Origin: Dichetophora obliterata
Lineage: Eukaryota; Arthropoda; Insecta; Diptera; Sciomyzidae
NCBI GenBank assembly: GCA_963920525.1
Contig: OY986435.1
Span: forward strand, 263,006,962 to 263,070,961
Length of the DNA stretch: 64,000 nt
Direction of reading: 5' to 3'
Program-made: the position numbers and the translations under genes
Shown here: positions 56,401 through 62,275 of the stretch, one piece after another
Position numbering within the stretch: position 1 is the stretch's first letter
Layout: every line of letters starts with the position of its first letter
The notes under the pieces: model-generated
What the model was told of the DNA's origin: nothing
The model's input: only the letters and a program-made list of their open reading frames with translations
The model's database searches: none

Positions 56401-59400
56401 TTATTCTTTTTAAGTTATTGCATTAAAACTGATGACACCTTTGAATGCCGTTTTTTGCTATACTACCGCTTATAGTTCGAAACAGGGGGGGAGATAGACC
56501 CCCTGTCATAACATTTTTTTCTTGTCTTGGCCGAAGGAATCAACCAGCGCCGGATTGAAACATTGATCTGGGACACCCTGTCTTTTTACAATAAATGTTT
56601 TAAATTGAGTCTTTTTATTTTTTTCCAATGTGGAATGTCATCTAAAGATCTGTCGGCTGCCATGTTGTGCTGAGGGTTGGTCTCGATGCTCATTTAAATT
56701 CGTCCCTTTCGTTGTCAGGTTGAAAAGAGTTGTTTTTTTGGCCTACAGTTATGTTTTAATAGTTTGCCAAAATTCTGAACAGTTTGAAAGATATGGACCA
56801 AAAATGGTAAAAAAAGATGGGCACTTTTCAGCATTTTGTGATTTAGAGGCTTCGATGCAGTTTTTTCGGGTCAGTTTTTTCTATATTTTTTTTCTCGTCT
56901 ATAGCTAAGACTTTGCTGAAGACAAGAAAACAACTGAACAACTGAAGCGTGAGAAAAAGAGCATTTTCTTTGAAAAATCAAATTTGAGGCAATATATTCT
57001 TCAAACAATAAAGCCCGATCGGTAGCCAATCCAGCTAAACTCAGATAGGGTTTTGCTATTTACGTCCAGCACTTTAAAGAACAGCAGTCAAAAAGTTGTT
57101 TGAATTCGATGACCTCGAAAATGTTCCACTGTGTTACTAAGCAGATAAGAATTTCTTAATTTCTTTTTTCACTTTCGGTTTTTAATTTAAAAAAATTTCT
57201 TTCTTATTTTTTATTCTAAAAATATAGCTTTTTTCTACTCACAGCAATATCCCGAAGAAGAACGCCGTTCCAAGGTAATGGGTATAATTCTGGGCAGCAT
57301 AGCTTTGGGCGTCCTATTGGGCTATCCAATAGGTGGTATACTTTATGATATTGCTGGAAAGTCAACGCCCTTTATAATACTTTCAACTGTAATATTTTTT
57401 AATTTAGGTGAGTTTCCATAACATAGTTGAAATGTTTTTTCTCTCTTAATAAATCTGGATAATAGGAATGCAGTTGCTTGCGATGGATCTATCCATACAA
57501 CCAGAGGTATGCTTTGCTCTTTCCAACACTTTCTGCAAACATTTACAAGAAAGCACAAACATTTTTTTGAAAACACCTCCAGATCATAGTCGACATGGAT
57601 CAAGCACAGCAACCCAAATGGAAACCTCTGCTCGAGAATAAAATGATTTTGGCAATTGTCATTGCCATCTGGTTCTCCACATCAACCATGGCTATTTTGG
57701 AACCTTGCTTACCCATCTGGTTGATGCAGCACCTAAAACCTTATAAGTGGCAGCTGGGCGCTGTTTTTATACCTGATTCCTTTGGTTATTTTGTGGGCAC
57801 AAATTTCTTTGGTTCACTTGCCTATAGACATGGTCAAGTGAGATTTGCATGCATCTCGTTGTTGCTGGTGGGCATATCTTCAATATTGGTAAGTGTGAAA
57901 CCATGTCAAAATATTCGAGGTATCGAAAAAGATTATTATTAGATTGTTATTTTCTCCAGATACCAAGTGCATCAAGGGTTTGGCAATTGTTGCTGCCACA
58001 CTTCGGTCTAGGTCTGGGCATTGGGATTATAGATGCAGCTTTGGTGCCACTTTTGGCCACTTTTGTTGATGCCACTTTAAGCAGTGAAGATGGTGGCAAT
58101 GAAAATGAGAACAAACTCAAGTCTATGTCCAGTTATGGCACGGTTTATGCTATACAACAGACTTCCGTTAGCTTAGCCTACTGCTTAGGTGGGTTTTTTT
58201 ACATAAAGCTTTTCTTTAAAGAACTGCTTATAAGTTTTTATTGCATTTTGCATAACTATTTAGCACCTTTGGTGGGTGGCGAATTGGCAGAAGCTATTGG
58301 ATTTGCTTGGCTTATGCGTATCGTTGGATTTACCAATGTTGTTTATGGACCAATCCTAGTTATACTCTATAATAAGTACGATCCAAAGGTGAGTGAAGTG
58401 GTAAGATCAAATTCGATTTCAAGTTCTTTGAAGATTGATTTTTTTAATAAGTTTTCAGTTTTTGCGAGTTTGGTTTGCTTGATGTTATAATTTACGGGTT
58501 ATTTGAAAAAGGGATTTCTGACAGTTTTTGTAAGATTTTACCAACGCTCAAAGTTAGTAGAGTGTTGATATAAAGTAATCAATTGAAACTTTCTTTCGGT
58601 GTGCTCTCGGTCGTTTTCGTTGAGTCTTTGGCGTAGAGAGGATTTACGGTCAATTTGGTTTGTTCTCTCCTATCTTGGCGTCATAACCTACTCCCATCGT
58701 CACTTACTGTGAAAGGTAGATGTCATCAGTGTTTTAGCGGCCCTGTCCGAACAATTGTAATAGAGTTGTTAGTAAATAGCAGGTAGTAGATTTAAACATT
58801 TTTAATAAAAAATAACAAAATGGCAGACTTCCAAATAGAAAGATAAAAAATAGCATATTTTTTGTGAAAAATCGGGGGAAAAAATAAAAAAAAAGTATTT
58901 AAAATGTACAATTCTACTATCTGTGAAAGCCATTGCGTGAAGCGTGAAGTTATCAGGCGCTCTCGTCTATGTGCTATAATTTCAATTATATTTTTAATTT
59001 TGGTCTGAAGTTTTTACAGTATAATTTCAATATATCGTACTTTCGGAAAACATTAAAAAAATCATCTATGATTTTCGTGGATGAAATGTGTGGCCGAATC
59101 AGCATGTTCCGTGCATGAATTGATAAACTCGTGCATGATTCTTTTACGATTTCTTTAAGAACGGAACTACTGCGATTCTTCAGATTATCTTGGTGTAGGT
59201 ATTTTAGACGCATGAAGTTTGAGTTAATTTTTGGAGTATCATTAATAGTTTGTCATCTGGAAATTTGCACAAAGAGAAAAGGAGTAGGTTTAAAATAAGA
59301 TAAGATAAGAGCCGATGAGTCTTGTAGATATAACTTCAACTATTCAAACTATTTCAAATCTTGCGTATTTACACAGTAGATCTGTTTCTGAACGCGATTT

Positions 59401-60115
59401 AAGTAGCTTGAAGTTGCTTGAAAGCGTTTTTTTTTACAAATTTTAATGCTTTCAAGCAACTTCAAGTTACTTGAATAGAGAACGGATACAGACGTAATTG
59501 TTGTCAAAAATAGGAAAGTTTGTATTTGACAGGATTTTTAATGATAAAACCACACTTTTAAAATCATATCAATTTATTTAGCTGTAACATAGCGATCGTT
59601 TTTATAAATCAATACAATAGCTATCACTAAATTTGGTGTACTTATTTAAGCTATTGCTAGTTTGTATAAATATAAAAAAGATTTGTAAAGCCTTCTTTTA
59701 ACGTTTTGTTTTATTTTTAAAATTGAAGGGCTTTTTACAAGAACATGATAAGCCACAAAAAATACTTTGAAATAATCGACTCTAAAGTTTTGAAAAAATG
59801 TATTTTTGTATGAAGAATTGGAATTGAACACGGATACTTTTACAAATGCGTTACAAAATTAATAAGAAATACCCAAAATCTCTTCAGTGGTTATTGGCAA
59901 TGCATTGAGTAATGTATTCAGCCTAAAAAATTGATTTTTGATTTGTTTTTGTTGTGGCTTATCACTTTATTGCAATAAGCCCTTTAATTGTTTTTAATTT
60001 TTAACATTATTTTTAATTTCAGACACTTAACGAGAGGCGAAACCAGATGCTGCTGTCAAATACTGCGGGTGTTTCGCAATACAACAAGCTTTATAACTCC
60101 GTTGACATAGAATGA
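29201..60115 (+). CDS. Vmat: Vesicular monoamine transporter (nine coding exons)
   Basis: Proton antiporter of the DHA12/SLC18 family that loads dopamine, serotonin, octopamine, tyramine or histamine into synaptic and dense-core vesicles. Exons: 29201-29477, 32506-33027, 45193-45296, 57245-57407, 57466-57506, 57583-57888, 57960-58188, 58264-58388, 60023-60115. All splice sites are GT-AG and in phase, giving 619 residues. Visible hallmarks are TM1 LDNMLLTAIVPILP with its buried Asp, a long glycosylatable luminal loop (NKS, NFS, NGS), TM2 with MKALVQLIFNPIVG, motif GNLSNKYGYRVPI, LLIARSVQGVGS, LEPCLPIW and IGIIDAALVP. The C-terminus ends QYNKLYNSVDIE with a YxxL sorting motif, as in Drosophila VMAT-A. 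The start has a CAAAATG context. Introns 2 and 3 are about 12 kb. Confidence 0.95.
29960..29974. repeat. Poly-G tract
   Basis: About fifteen consecutive G residues just inside the left end of the foldback. The corresponding right-arm position has a GGGGGG and CCCCCC pair. It may differ in length between individuals or assemblies. Confidence 0.85.
29975..30050 (-). mobile_element. LINE 3' tail fragment (Loa-like family)
   Basis: On the minus strand it reads ATCACAATGGGCCTCATTGG, then TAAGTGTGTCT and ACAGCCAATTTAACCTAACC. This closely matches the 3' untranslated end of the LINE at 35962-37658 (near 37597-37656). It is an extreme 5' truncation of the same family in opposite orientation. Confidence 0.75.
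31980..32075. repeat. CCCGGGAT word patch
   Basis: AATCCCGGTATCCCGGGATC, CGAATCTCGGCATTT and CATTTCGAGATCATG form a cluster of related palindromes. Similar patches lie near 56219 and 50510. It is probably a fragment of a word-array MITE. Confidence 0.45.
32506..33027 (+). CDS. Vmat: Vmat coding exon 2
   Basis: Completes TM1 (VPILPDFLSS), then encodes a long, low-complexity luminal loop of about 130 residues with three N-x-S sites (NKS, NFS, NGS), then TM2 and the GNLSNKYGYRVPIVFG cytosolic motif, ending in TM3 at LLISSL. It enters after TTTTAG at 32505 and leaves at G|GTAAGT. The conserved Lys of TM2 is in MKALVQL. Confidence 0.95.
33821..34993. mobile_element. hAT element A of a tandem pair
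   Basis: Inverted ends CATGGCAGAATAACCAGGTA / TACCTGGTTATTCTACCATG. The 8-bp direct repeat GTTTGAAC flanks it at 33813-33820 and 34994-35001. It resembles element B but has about 700 extra bases (about 34200-34910). That insert contains CCGGTTAA-type words, suggesting a further nested MITE. It has no transposase. Confidence 0.88.
35002..35469. mobile_element. hAT element B of a tandem pair
   Basis: A 468-bp element with the same TIRs as element A, beginning immediately after the shared GTTTGAAC and followed by a third GTTTGAAC at 35470-35477. Its interior matches both ends of element A (TTGTTATTGTTTTRTTTGTCG-like arm), so B looks like the shorter family form. Related smaller elements are at 55625-55838 and 60329-60531. 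Confidence 0.88.
35962..37658 (+). mobile_element. 5'-truncated Loa-like LINE, broken
   Basis: Reverse transcriptase remnant 35962-36405 keeps the motif A core VIDIEG and motif C YADDLAIF but has lost motif B to a deletion. An RNase H remnant spans frames at 36430-36671 (LSDSQVALKALGTV, CWIPGHKDFLGN). The C-terminal part at 37109-37547 ends with a CxxC...HxxxxC knuckle (FCRSC, EHFFCTC). The 3' UTR contains CACAATGGGCCTCATTGG. Frameshifts and a MITE at 36674-37108 inactivate it. RT plus RNase H in this arrangement fits the Loa/I group. Confidence 0.7.
36674..37108. mobile_element. TA-TSD MITE with TTTGTA word array
   Basis: Ends CACCCAAAAAA / TTTTTTTTGGGTG are flanked by TA at 36672-36673 and 37109-37110. 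Removing it restores the RNase H to C-terminal LINE frame (GTT then QQLSID), confirming a clean insertion. At least fifteen TTTGTA or TACAAA words occur in 435 bp, many as opposed pairs. The five overlapping open frames on the minus strand are by-products of this word structure. Confidence 0.9.
38566..38586. repeat. (AG)n microsatellite
   Basis: About ten AG units in the LINE 3' UTR, 35 bp from the Kolobok-like TTAA target site. Confidence 0.9.
39574..40308 (-). pseudogene. Kolobok/Mutator-like transposase, C-terminal part
   Basis: Open frame 40308-39607 of 233 codons: GKLTDKLISELTTYYGLAIR, then CPTGASSWCAWQKA, then TQNSNESYNSVLWSLSPKHI, an FNDGF segment and an Arg/Ala-rich tail. A TAA stop at about 39607 is followed in frame by GGLYGAGIAD and a stop at 39574-39576. 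The sister copy at 12658 ends in the same YGAGIAD, so the 39607 stop is premature by ten codons. The upstream catalytic region is deleted. Confidence 0.7.
40271..40549 (-). pseudogene. Transposase N-terminal fragment
   Basis: Minus frame of 92 codons: a basic N-terminus, then GFSGNQHLRPEDSEYTSTSA and FCSVFTTLSA. It overlaps the C-terminal frame in another register, so the two pieces are joined across a deletion and frameshift. It probably represents the N-terminal DNA-binding part of the same transposase. Confidence 0.5.
41913..43651. mobile_element. Interspersed repeat ending in TATATATAGAT
   Basis: It starts AACCCGGTGTGCTTCGCTAC and ends with CAGACAGACAGACATT, then TTTTTATATATATAGAT. The interior repeats GATCGG and GTGCCACGCCCCTT blocks (near 43070-43140, 43330-43500 and 43560). 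Its class is uncertain. A LINE RNase H fragment lies within. Confidence 0.45.
42253..42855 (-). pseudogene. LINE RNase H and C-terminal fragment
   Basis: Minus strand: LWVPGHKGIQGNEEADGLAR (end of an RNase H domain), then THSIKEELRREERHK and ILTGFLTGHCKLKYHL, ending with CRFCEEAEETPIHLLTNC, the CxxC...HxxxxC knuckle shared with the Loa-like LINE at 37390-37450. A stop at 42253-42255 looks natural. The 5' end is truncated near 42858. It is a second, different I/Loa-group LINE. Confidence 0.7.
43652..44125. repeat. Second TATATATAGAT-ended repeat segment
   Basis: It contains TTTTACCACGCCCCTCCGCC and ends ACAGACATACACACATCC, then TTTTATATATATAGAT. The terminus matches that at 43651 and resembles that at 18357. 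Confidence 0.45.
45193..45296 (+). CDS. Vmat: Vmat coding exon 3
   Basis: A 104-bp exon coding VFAIGETYATLLIARSVQGV then GSACIGVCGMSLVAQ (end of TM3 and TM4). It enters in phase 1 after TTTGCAG and leaves in phase 0 at GCGCAA|GTGAGT. The RSVQGVGS motif matches the RSLQGIGS of mammalian VMATs. It is isolated between two introns of about 12 kb; skipping it would shift the frame. Confidence 0.93.
45775..47820 (+). repeat. Diverged tandem array, unit about 130 bp
   Basis: Repeated blocks of CGGTTTTGGTCGTATAAGAC, TACTGACAGTAACTG and CCACGCCCCNTTTTACCGCCCAC recur about every 130 bp (for example 46401, 46531 and 46660). The left edge is TATATAAAAATGGATGTATG with a TGGGTATG microsatellite. It is the same family as 18536-19990 in the opposite orientation. 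Short open frames are shadows. Confidence 0.7.
47880..50250 (-). pseudogene. RTE-like LINE with multiple lesions
   Basis: Minus strand. The APE endonuclease (50189-49060, two frames) has AIQEMQWKG, VLGDYNAK and DSDHYLVAAKI. The reverse transcriptase has NNKAAGADGLPAELF, ANYRGISLLNIAYKV, QCGFRPGESTIDQIF, HHLFVDYKAAFDS and GFRQGDSLSCDFFN. Lesions: a frameshift near 49770, a frameshift near 49065, a stop at 48932-48934, a stop at 48620-48622 and a one-base loss at about 48088 inside the YADD motif. Similarity stops near 47890. It resembles the 'craniofacial development protein 2-like' LINEs annotated in fly genomes; the clade call is tentative. Confidence 0.75.
50614..50780. repeat. Solo hairpin arm of the 1.4-kb repeat family
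   Basis: TTGATAGTTTAAATCATTCT and TTTTAAATACAAATTCTAGT match the hairpin arms at 7770-7860 and 10640-10740. Only one arm is present here, immediately upstream of the LINE's 5' flank. Confidence 0.7.
51478..52843. mobile_element. TIR element with long inverted ends
   Basis: The left end CACTGTCTCCACTTACAATA, then GATTGCATGCGAACTGTC, is inverted relative to GACAGTTCGATTGCATGC, then CAATATTGTAAGTGGTGACA. The left flank interior carries TTTCATGA words (51530-51800). No matching TSD was found, so the outer limit may be a few bases off. A second TIR element is nested at 51882-52699. Confidence 0.6.
51882..52699. mobile_element. Nested TIR element with CGATTC words
   Basis: Inverted CCCAGCTAGCATTT / AAATGCTAGATGGG ends. 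GAATCG, CGATTC and GATCGC words cluster near both ends (51897-52080 and 52540-52680). It is non-coding. The TSD is obscured by AT-rich flanks. Confidence 0.65.
53231..53384 (+). other. Short open frame mirrored in both palindrome arms
   Basis: The frame reads SEHKWRKSIFGSFEKIERLE, then KFLNNSKYEELSFAYKLGQE and HNWSYPYRKK, then a stop. The reverse complement of 55384-55535 encodes nearly the same peptide with one frame shift (SKYKELSFAYKLGQEH). I recognise no domain. The similarity may simply reflect arm identity. Confidence 0.3.
53600..54240 (-). repeat. Left array of the 178-bp repeat
   Basis: About four units, each beginning GACTTACGCCACTTGTCCTC, end near 53617, 53781 (with a 15-bp internal deletion), 53959 and 54137. 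Each then runs through TTTCCGCTGTAAAAATGTAA, GAGGAATGACAGCATTTTT and AAGGGAGATATAAAATGAAT. Confidence 0.85.
54590..55320 (+). repeat. Right array of the 178-bp repeat
   Basis: ACAAGTGGCGTAAGTCCATT starts at 54610, 54788, 54966 and 55144, a period of exactly 178 bp. The units are nearly identical, which suggests recent amplification or ongoing gene conversion with the left array. Confidence 0.9.
55625..55838. mobile_element. hAT MITE of the CATGG-TIR family
   Basis: Inverted ends CATGGTAAAATTAGACAAGG / CCTTGTCTAGTTCTACTATG are flanked by AAAGACAG (55617-55624) and AAACACAG (55839-55846), 7 of 8 matching. Long arms include TAGTGTTAGGGC / GCCCTAACACTA. It is related to elements at 33821, 35002 and 60329. 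Confidence 0.8.
56213..56295. repeat. CCCGGGATCCCGG word patch
   Basis: AATCCCGGGATCCCGG, AATCCCGTCATT and CCGGGATCTCGGGATTG form a palindromic cluster similar to 31980-32075. Confidence 0.5.
56311..56581. mobile_element. Mariner-like MITE
   Basis: Inverted ends ACAGGGTGCCCCAGATCAA / TTGATCTGGGACACCCTGT bound 271 bp. The ACAGGGTGTCCC type of terminus is common in mariner-group elements. The expected TA duplication is not intact on the right side. Confidence 0.65.
57245..57407 (+). CDS. Vmat: Vmat coding exon 4
   Basis: Codes QYPEEERRSKVMGIILGSIA then LGVLLGYPIGGILYDIAGKS and the start of TM6. The EEERRSKVMG motif corresponds to DDEERGNVMG of mammalian VMAT. Acceptor CACAG at 57240-57244, donor G|GTGAGT at 57408. 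Confidence 0.95.
57466..57506 (+). CDS. Vmat: Vmat coding exon 5 (41-bp microexon)
   Basis: Codes GMQLLAMDLSIQPE, the end of TM6 and start of the central cytosolic loop. It is bounded by AATAG|GA and GAG|GTATGC and flanked by introns of 58 and 76 bp. It is easily missed by gene predictors, but omission would break the frame. Confidence 0.88.
57583..57888 (+). CDS. Vmat: Vmat coding exon 6
   Basis: Codes IIVDMDQAQQPKWKPLLENK, TM7 (STSTMAILEPCLPIWLMQHL), the KWQLGAVFIPDSFGYFVGTN segment (TM8) and part of TM9 (ISLLLVGISSIL). LEPCLPIW and KWQLG are diagnostic of SLC18. Donor TTG|GTAAGT. Confidence 0.96.
57960..58188 (+). CDS. Vmat: Vmat coding exon 7
   Basis: Codes IPSASRVWQLLLPHFGLGLG, IGIIDAALVPLLATFVD (TM10 with its conserved Asp), an acidic luminal insert (SSEDGGNENENK) and YGTVYAIQQTSVSLAYCL (TM11). 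Where mammalian VMATs read YAIADVAF, this reads YAIQQTSV. The donor G|GTGGGT is less canonical than the others. Confidence 0.95.
58264..58388 (+). CDS. Vmat: Vmat coding exon 8
   Basis: Codes APLVGGELAEAIGFAWLMRI then VGFTNVVYGPILVILYNKYD and PK: the TM11-TM12 loop and TM12. Acceptor TATTTAG at 58263; donor AAG|GTGAGT. Confidence 0.95.
58389..58490 (+). CDS. Vmat: Possible alternative Vmat C-terminus by intron retention
   Basis: Reading through the exon 8 donor adds 33 codons (VSEVVRSNSISSSLKIDFFN, then KFSVFASLVCLML) before a TAA. Drosophila Vmat is known to make two proteins that differ only at the C-terminus, so a second form is expected. Whether it arises here by retention is inference. 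The tail lacks the YNKL motif. Confidence 0.35.
   Translation: MSEVVRSNSISSSLKIDFFNKFSVFASLVCLML
58491..60022 (+). other. Rest of Vmat intron 8
   Basis: AT-rich. A hairpin lies at 59379-59493; otherwise no element was recognised. The acceptor before exon 9 is TTTAATTTCAG. Confidence 0.7.
59379..59493. mobile_element. Small hairpin MITE in intron 8
   Basis: AAGTAGCTTGAAGTTGCTTG and CAAGCAACTTCAAGTTACTT form arms around a short T-rich loop, with weaker outer pairing (GATCTGTTTCTGAACG). No TSD is evident. Confidence 0.6.
60023..60115 (+). CDS. Vmat: Vmat coding exon 9, VMAT-A type C-terminus
   Basis: Codes TLNERRNQMLLSNTAGVSQY then NKLYNSVDIE and a TGA at 60113-60115. The YNKL sequence is a YxxL/YxxPhi adaptor-binding motif; a tyrosine motif at this place is reported to direct Drosophila VMAT to synaptic vesicles. 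Confidence 0.93.
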   Translation, partial: TLNERRNQMLLSNTAGVSQYNKLYNSVDIE

Positions 60116-60328
60116 AGTCGTGCTCTAGAACTATTCTCAGGTGCAAAAGTAATACTGTACTAATTGAGGATTTTTGCAAGTCTCAAATGGTCTTGGACAT
60201 TTTATTTATAACTTCAATGCATAAAAACTGATCTCAGCTAGTTGTTAAATGTTTTAAATTTATTAAATTTCTATTTGTTTTAAGATCTCTTGCATCTGTT
60301 GTATGTGCATCTATAAAATTACTATAAT

Positions 60329-60531
60329 CATGGTAGAACAAAGAAGGTAGTCTCATGGCTGAGTCTCGCGCTCTTTTGCTTTTACCAGAAATGTCAAAAT
60401 TAAAGCAAATACTTTTCTGTCCTATCTTCTAATTTCTAATAGCTTTCATATTTTCTATGAGCTATCAATTTTGCTTTGACATTTCCGGGGATCGGCTCTC
60501 AGCCCTACAGCTATCTTCTTATTCTACCTTG
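60329..60531. mobile_element. hAT MITE in Vmat 3' UTR
   Basis: Inverted CATGGTAGAACAAAGAAGGT / TCTTCTTATTCTACCTTG ends; putative 8-bp duplications ACTATAAT and ACAATAAA match at 6 of 8 positions. It belongs to the family of 55625-55838 and 33821-35469. It ends 2 bp before a candidate poly(A) signal. Confidence 0.65.
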
Positions 60532-60533
60532 AC

Positions 60534-60539
60534 AATAAA
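60534..60539 (+). terminator. Vmat: Candidate Vmat poly(A) signal
   Basis: AATAAA, 419 bp after the stop codon and immediately downstream of a MITE. It is the first canonical hexamer after the stop that I noticed; the cleavage site is not determinable here. Confidence 0.45.
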
Positions 60540-61560
60540 ATAAAAAAGCTTAAATAATTAAAAAGTTTTGGTTTTTTTTCTTCATCTTGAGGTAAAAATA
60601 AGGCTAAGAAATAGATATCATGTGGTTTAATAAAAATTTATAGGATTTTAGTTATGTATCTTATGATTAGACAGCGGAAAATATGAAATTGCATATTTGT
60701 ATTGAATGATCACAAAACAATTTCGATATGCGTCCCGATAAATTCTATCTCGGGAAAACATAACACAATTTTTGCATATTTGCATATTGCATACAAAGTG
60801 CATATGCATATATTAAAAATATGCATAAGCAAAATATATGCAAGTCCATTTAATCGCAAACGTATGTTCGTAACTTCTATCATAGGCATGAACGTTTTCA
60901 GAGGGTACAGGATAGGGATGCCAGGTGCGCTTTTTTAAACAGCACATTACTGTTTTTTTGACAATATACTGTTTTATTTCATGCACCCAAGACAGTACGC
61001 AAAAGTACTGTTTTTTAATAATGTACTGTTTTTTGTACTGTTTTTTTGTATAAATTTTACAGTCAGAATATCTTTTACAAACGTTGCAAACGAAACTCCT
61101 CGCAACAAAATATGTGTAACAAATTTCACGCAACAAATAAATGAATGTTGCAGCGAAATTTCTGACTTAAAGTTTGTTGCGAGGAGTTCCTATGGCAACG
61201 TTTTTCAGAGAGACTCAGAGAGTGAGTTGGGAAATTTCATATGATAGGGATATGATATGACCTCTTTTCACTTCAAAATAAATAGGCAGTACAATTAAAT
61301 TGTCGTGAAAAAATGTTGCTCAGAAACATGTTACGATAATTTTACGCAGCAGAACAGAGGACTGCTTTGACCAAAATGTATTGAAAATGTCCACGCTTGT
61401 TTCGCAGCTGTCATATTTTGTTTAGAGATTTGAGCGGCATTTCACATGAAACTGAGCAGAGTACTATGCTTAAATAACAAAAATTCATTTGATGAACTTA
61501 AAAGAAAATATTTTAAAACCTTCAACAAAATATATTTGTTTGCTTTCGAACACAAACTTA
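60540..61560. other. Downstream DNA with TACTGTTTTTT words
   Basis: A cluster of TACTGTTTTTT words lies at about 60935-61055, possibly a word-array fragment. ACGTTGCAAACGAAACTCC (about 61080) and GAGGAGTTCCTATGGCAACGT (about 61180) are inverted relatives. No gene is seen. Confidence 0.4.
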
Positions 61561-62272
61561 CAGCCCTATTCTGGCAAATTGCTAACCAGTATTTTTTATA
61601 ATATTTCTATATGTTTGTTGTTTTCAAAACAAAATTTGAAGCTCAATAAACACAATTTTTGAATGATATTGTCAACAGCTGAAAAGCAGTTGACAATTTT
61701 TATCAAAAGCATGATTCAATTACTATAGGTTGTCCATTCATTTGACGTTTACTCACAAGAATGAAGATATACACCCGTAAAATTAAAATAAACTAAAATA
61801 CACTGTTTTTCAAATACCGCACGTTATTTTAACAATTACAACTTAATAGTAGCGATTTATATTTCAATTGAAAAAAAAAACGACTCGCAACAAAATTTAA
61901 AAACAATTTTTAATAATAATTATCAGAGCAATAATTATTATAAACGCAATGCAAACTATGTTTTTCCTGCTAACAGCAAAATATAGAATAACTACTTTTT
62001 AAAATAAAATACACAACAAAACACTGAAACATAACTTTTTTCATAGAAGACCACAAAACCCTGGTTGTCATTTATATTTGAGAGAGAATATATTTTTTTT
62101 TACAAATTTACGGGTGTTGTCAAACGAATGGACAACCTGTAATAATTGAATCATGATCAAAAGTTATTATTTTTGAGCTTCAACTTTTGTTTTGAAATCA
62201 AAAAATTACAACAGACACATAGAAATATTAAAAAAACTGACTAACAATTGTTAATTTGCCAGAATAGGGCTG
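61561..62272. mobile_element. Harbinger-type long-arm MITE, TSD TTA
   Basis: Inverted ends CAGCCCTATTCTGGCAAATT / AATTTGCCAGAATAGGGCTG are flanked by TTA at 61558-61560 and 62273-62275. Arms extend about 250 bp, including TTTCAAAACAAAA, CATGATTCAATTA and AGGTTGTCCATTC against their complements. The inner AGGTTGTCCATTC...GAATGGACAACCT pair may be a further nested element. It is related to 3281-3491. Confidence 0.85.
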
Positions 62273-62275
62273 TTA

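Larger units (their letters stand above)
45297..57244 (+). other. Vmat intron 3 (11.9 kb)
   Basis: Contains the 130-bp array, the RTE-like LINE, two nested TIR elements, the large palindrome and several MITEs listed separately. Stretches with nothing recognised: 45300-45770, 50781-51477, 55970-56210 and 56582-57244 (the 92-codon frame at 56630-56908 has no recognisable domain). Confidence 0.85.

Noticed and set aside
56630..56908. 92-codon frame in intron 3 as a nested gene
   Set aside because: No domain recognised and no start context; the downstream sequence degrades immediately.
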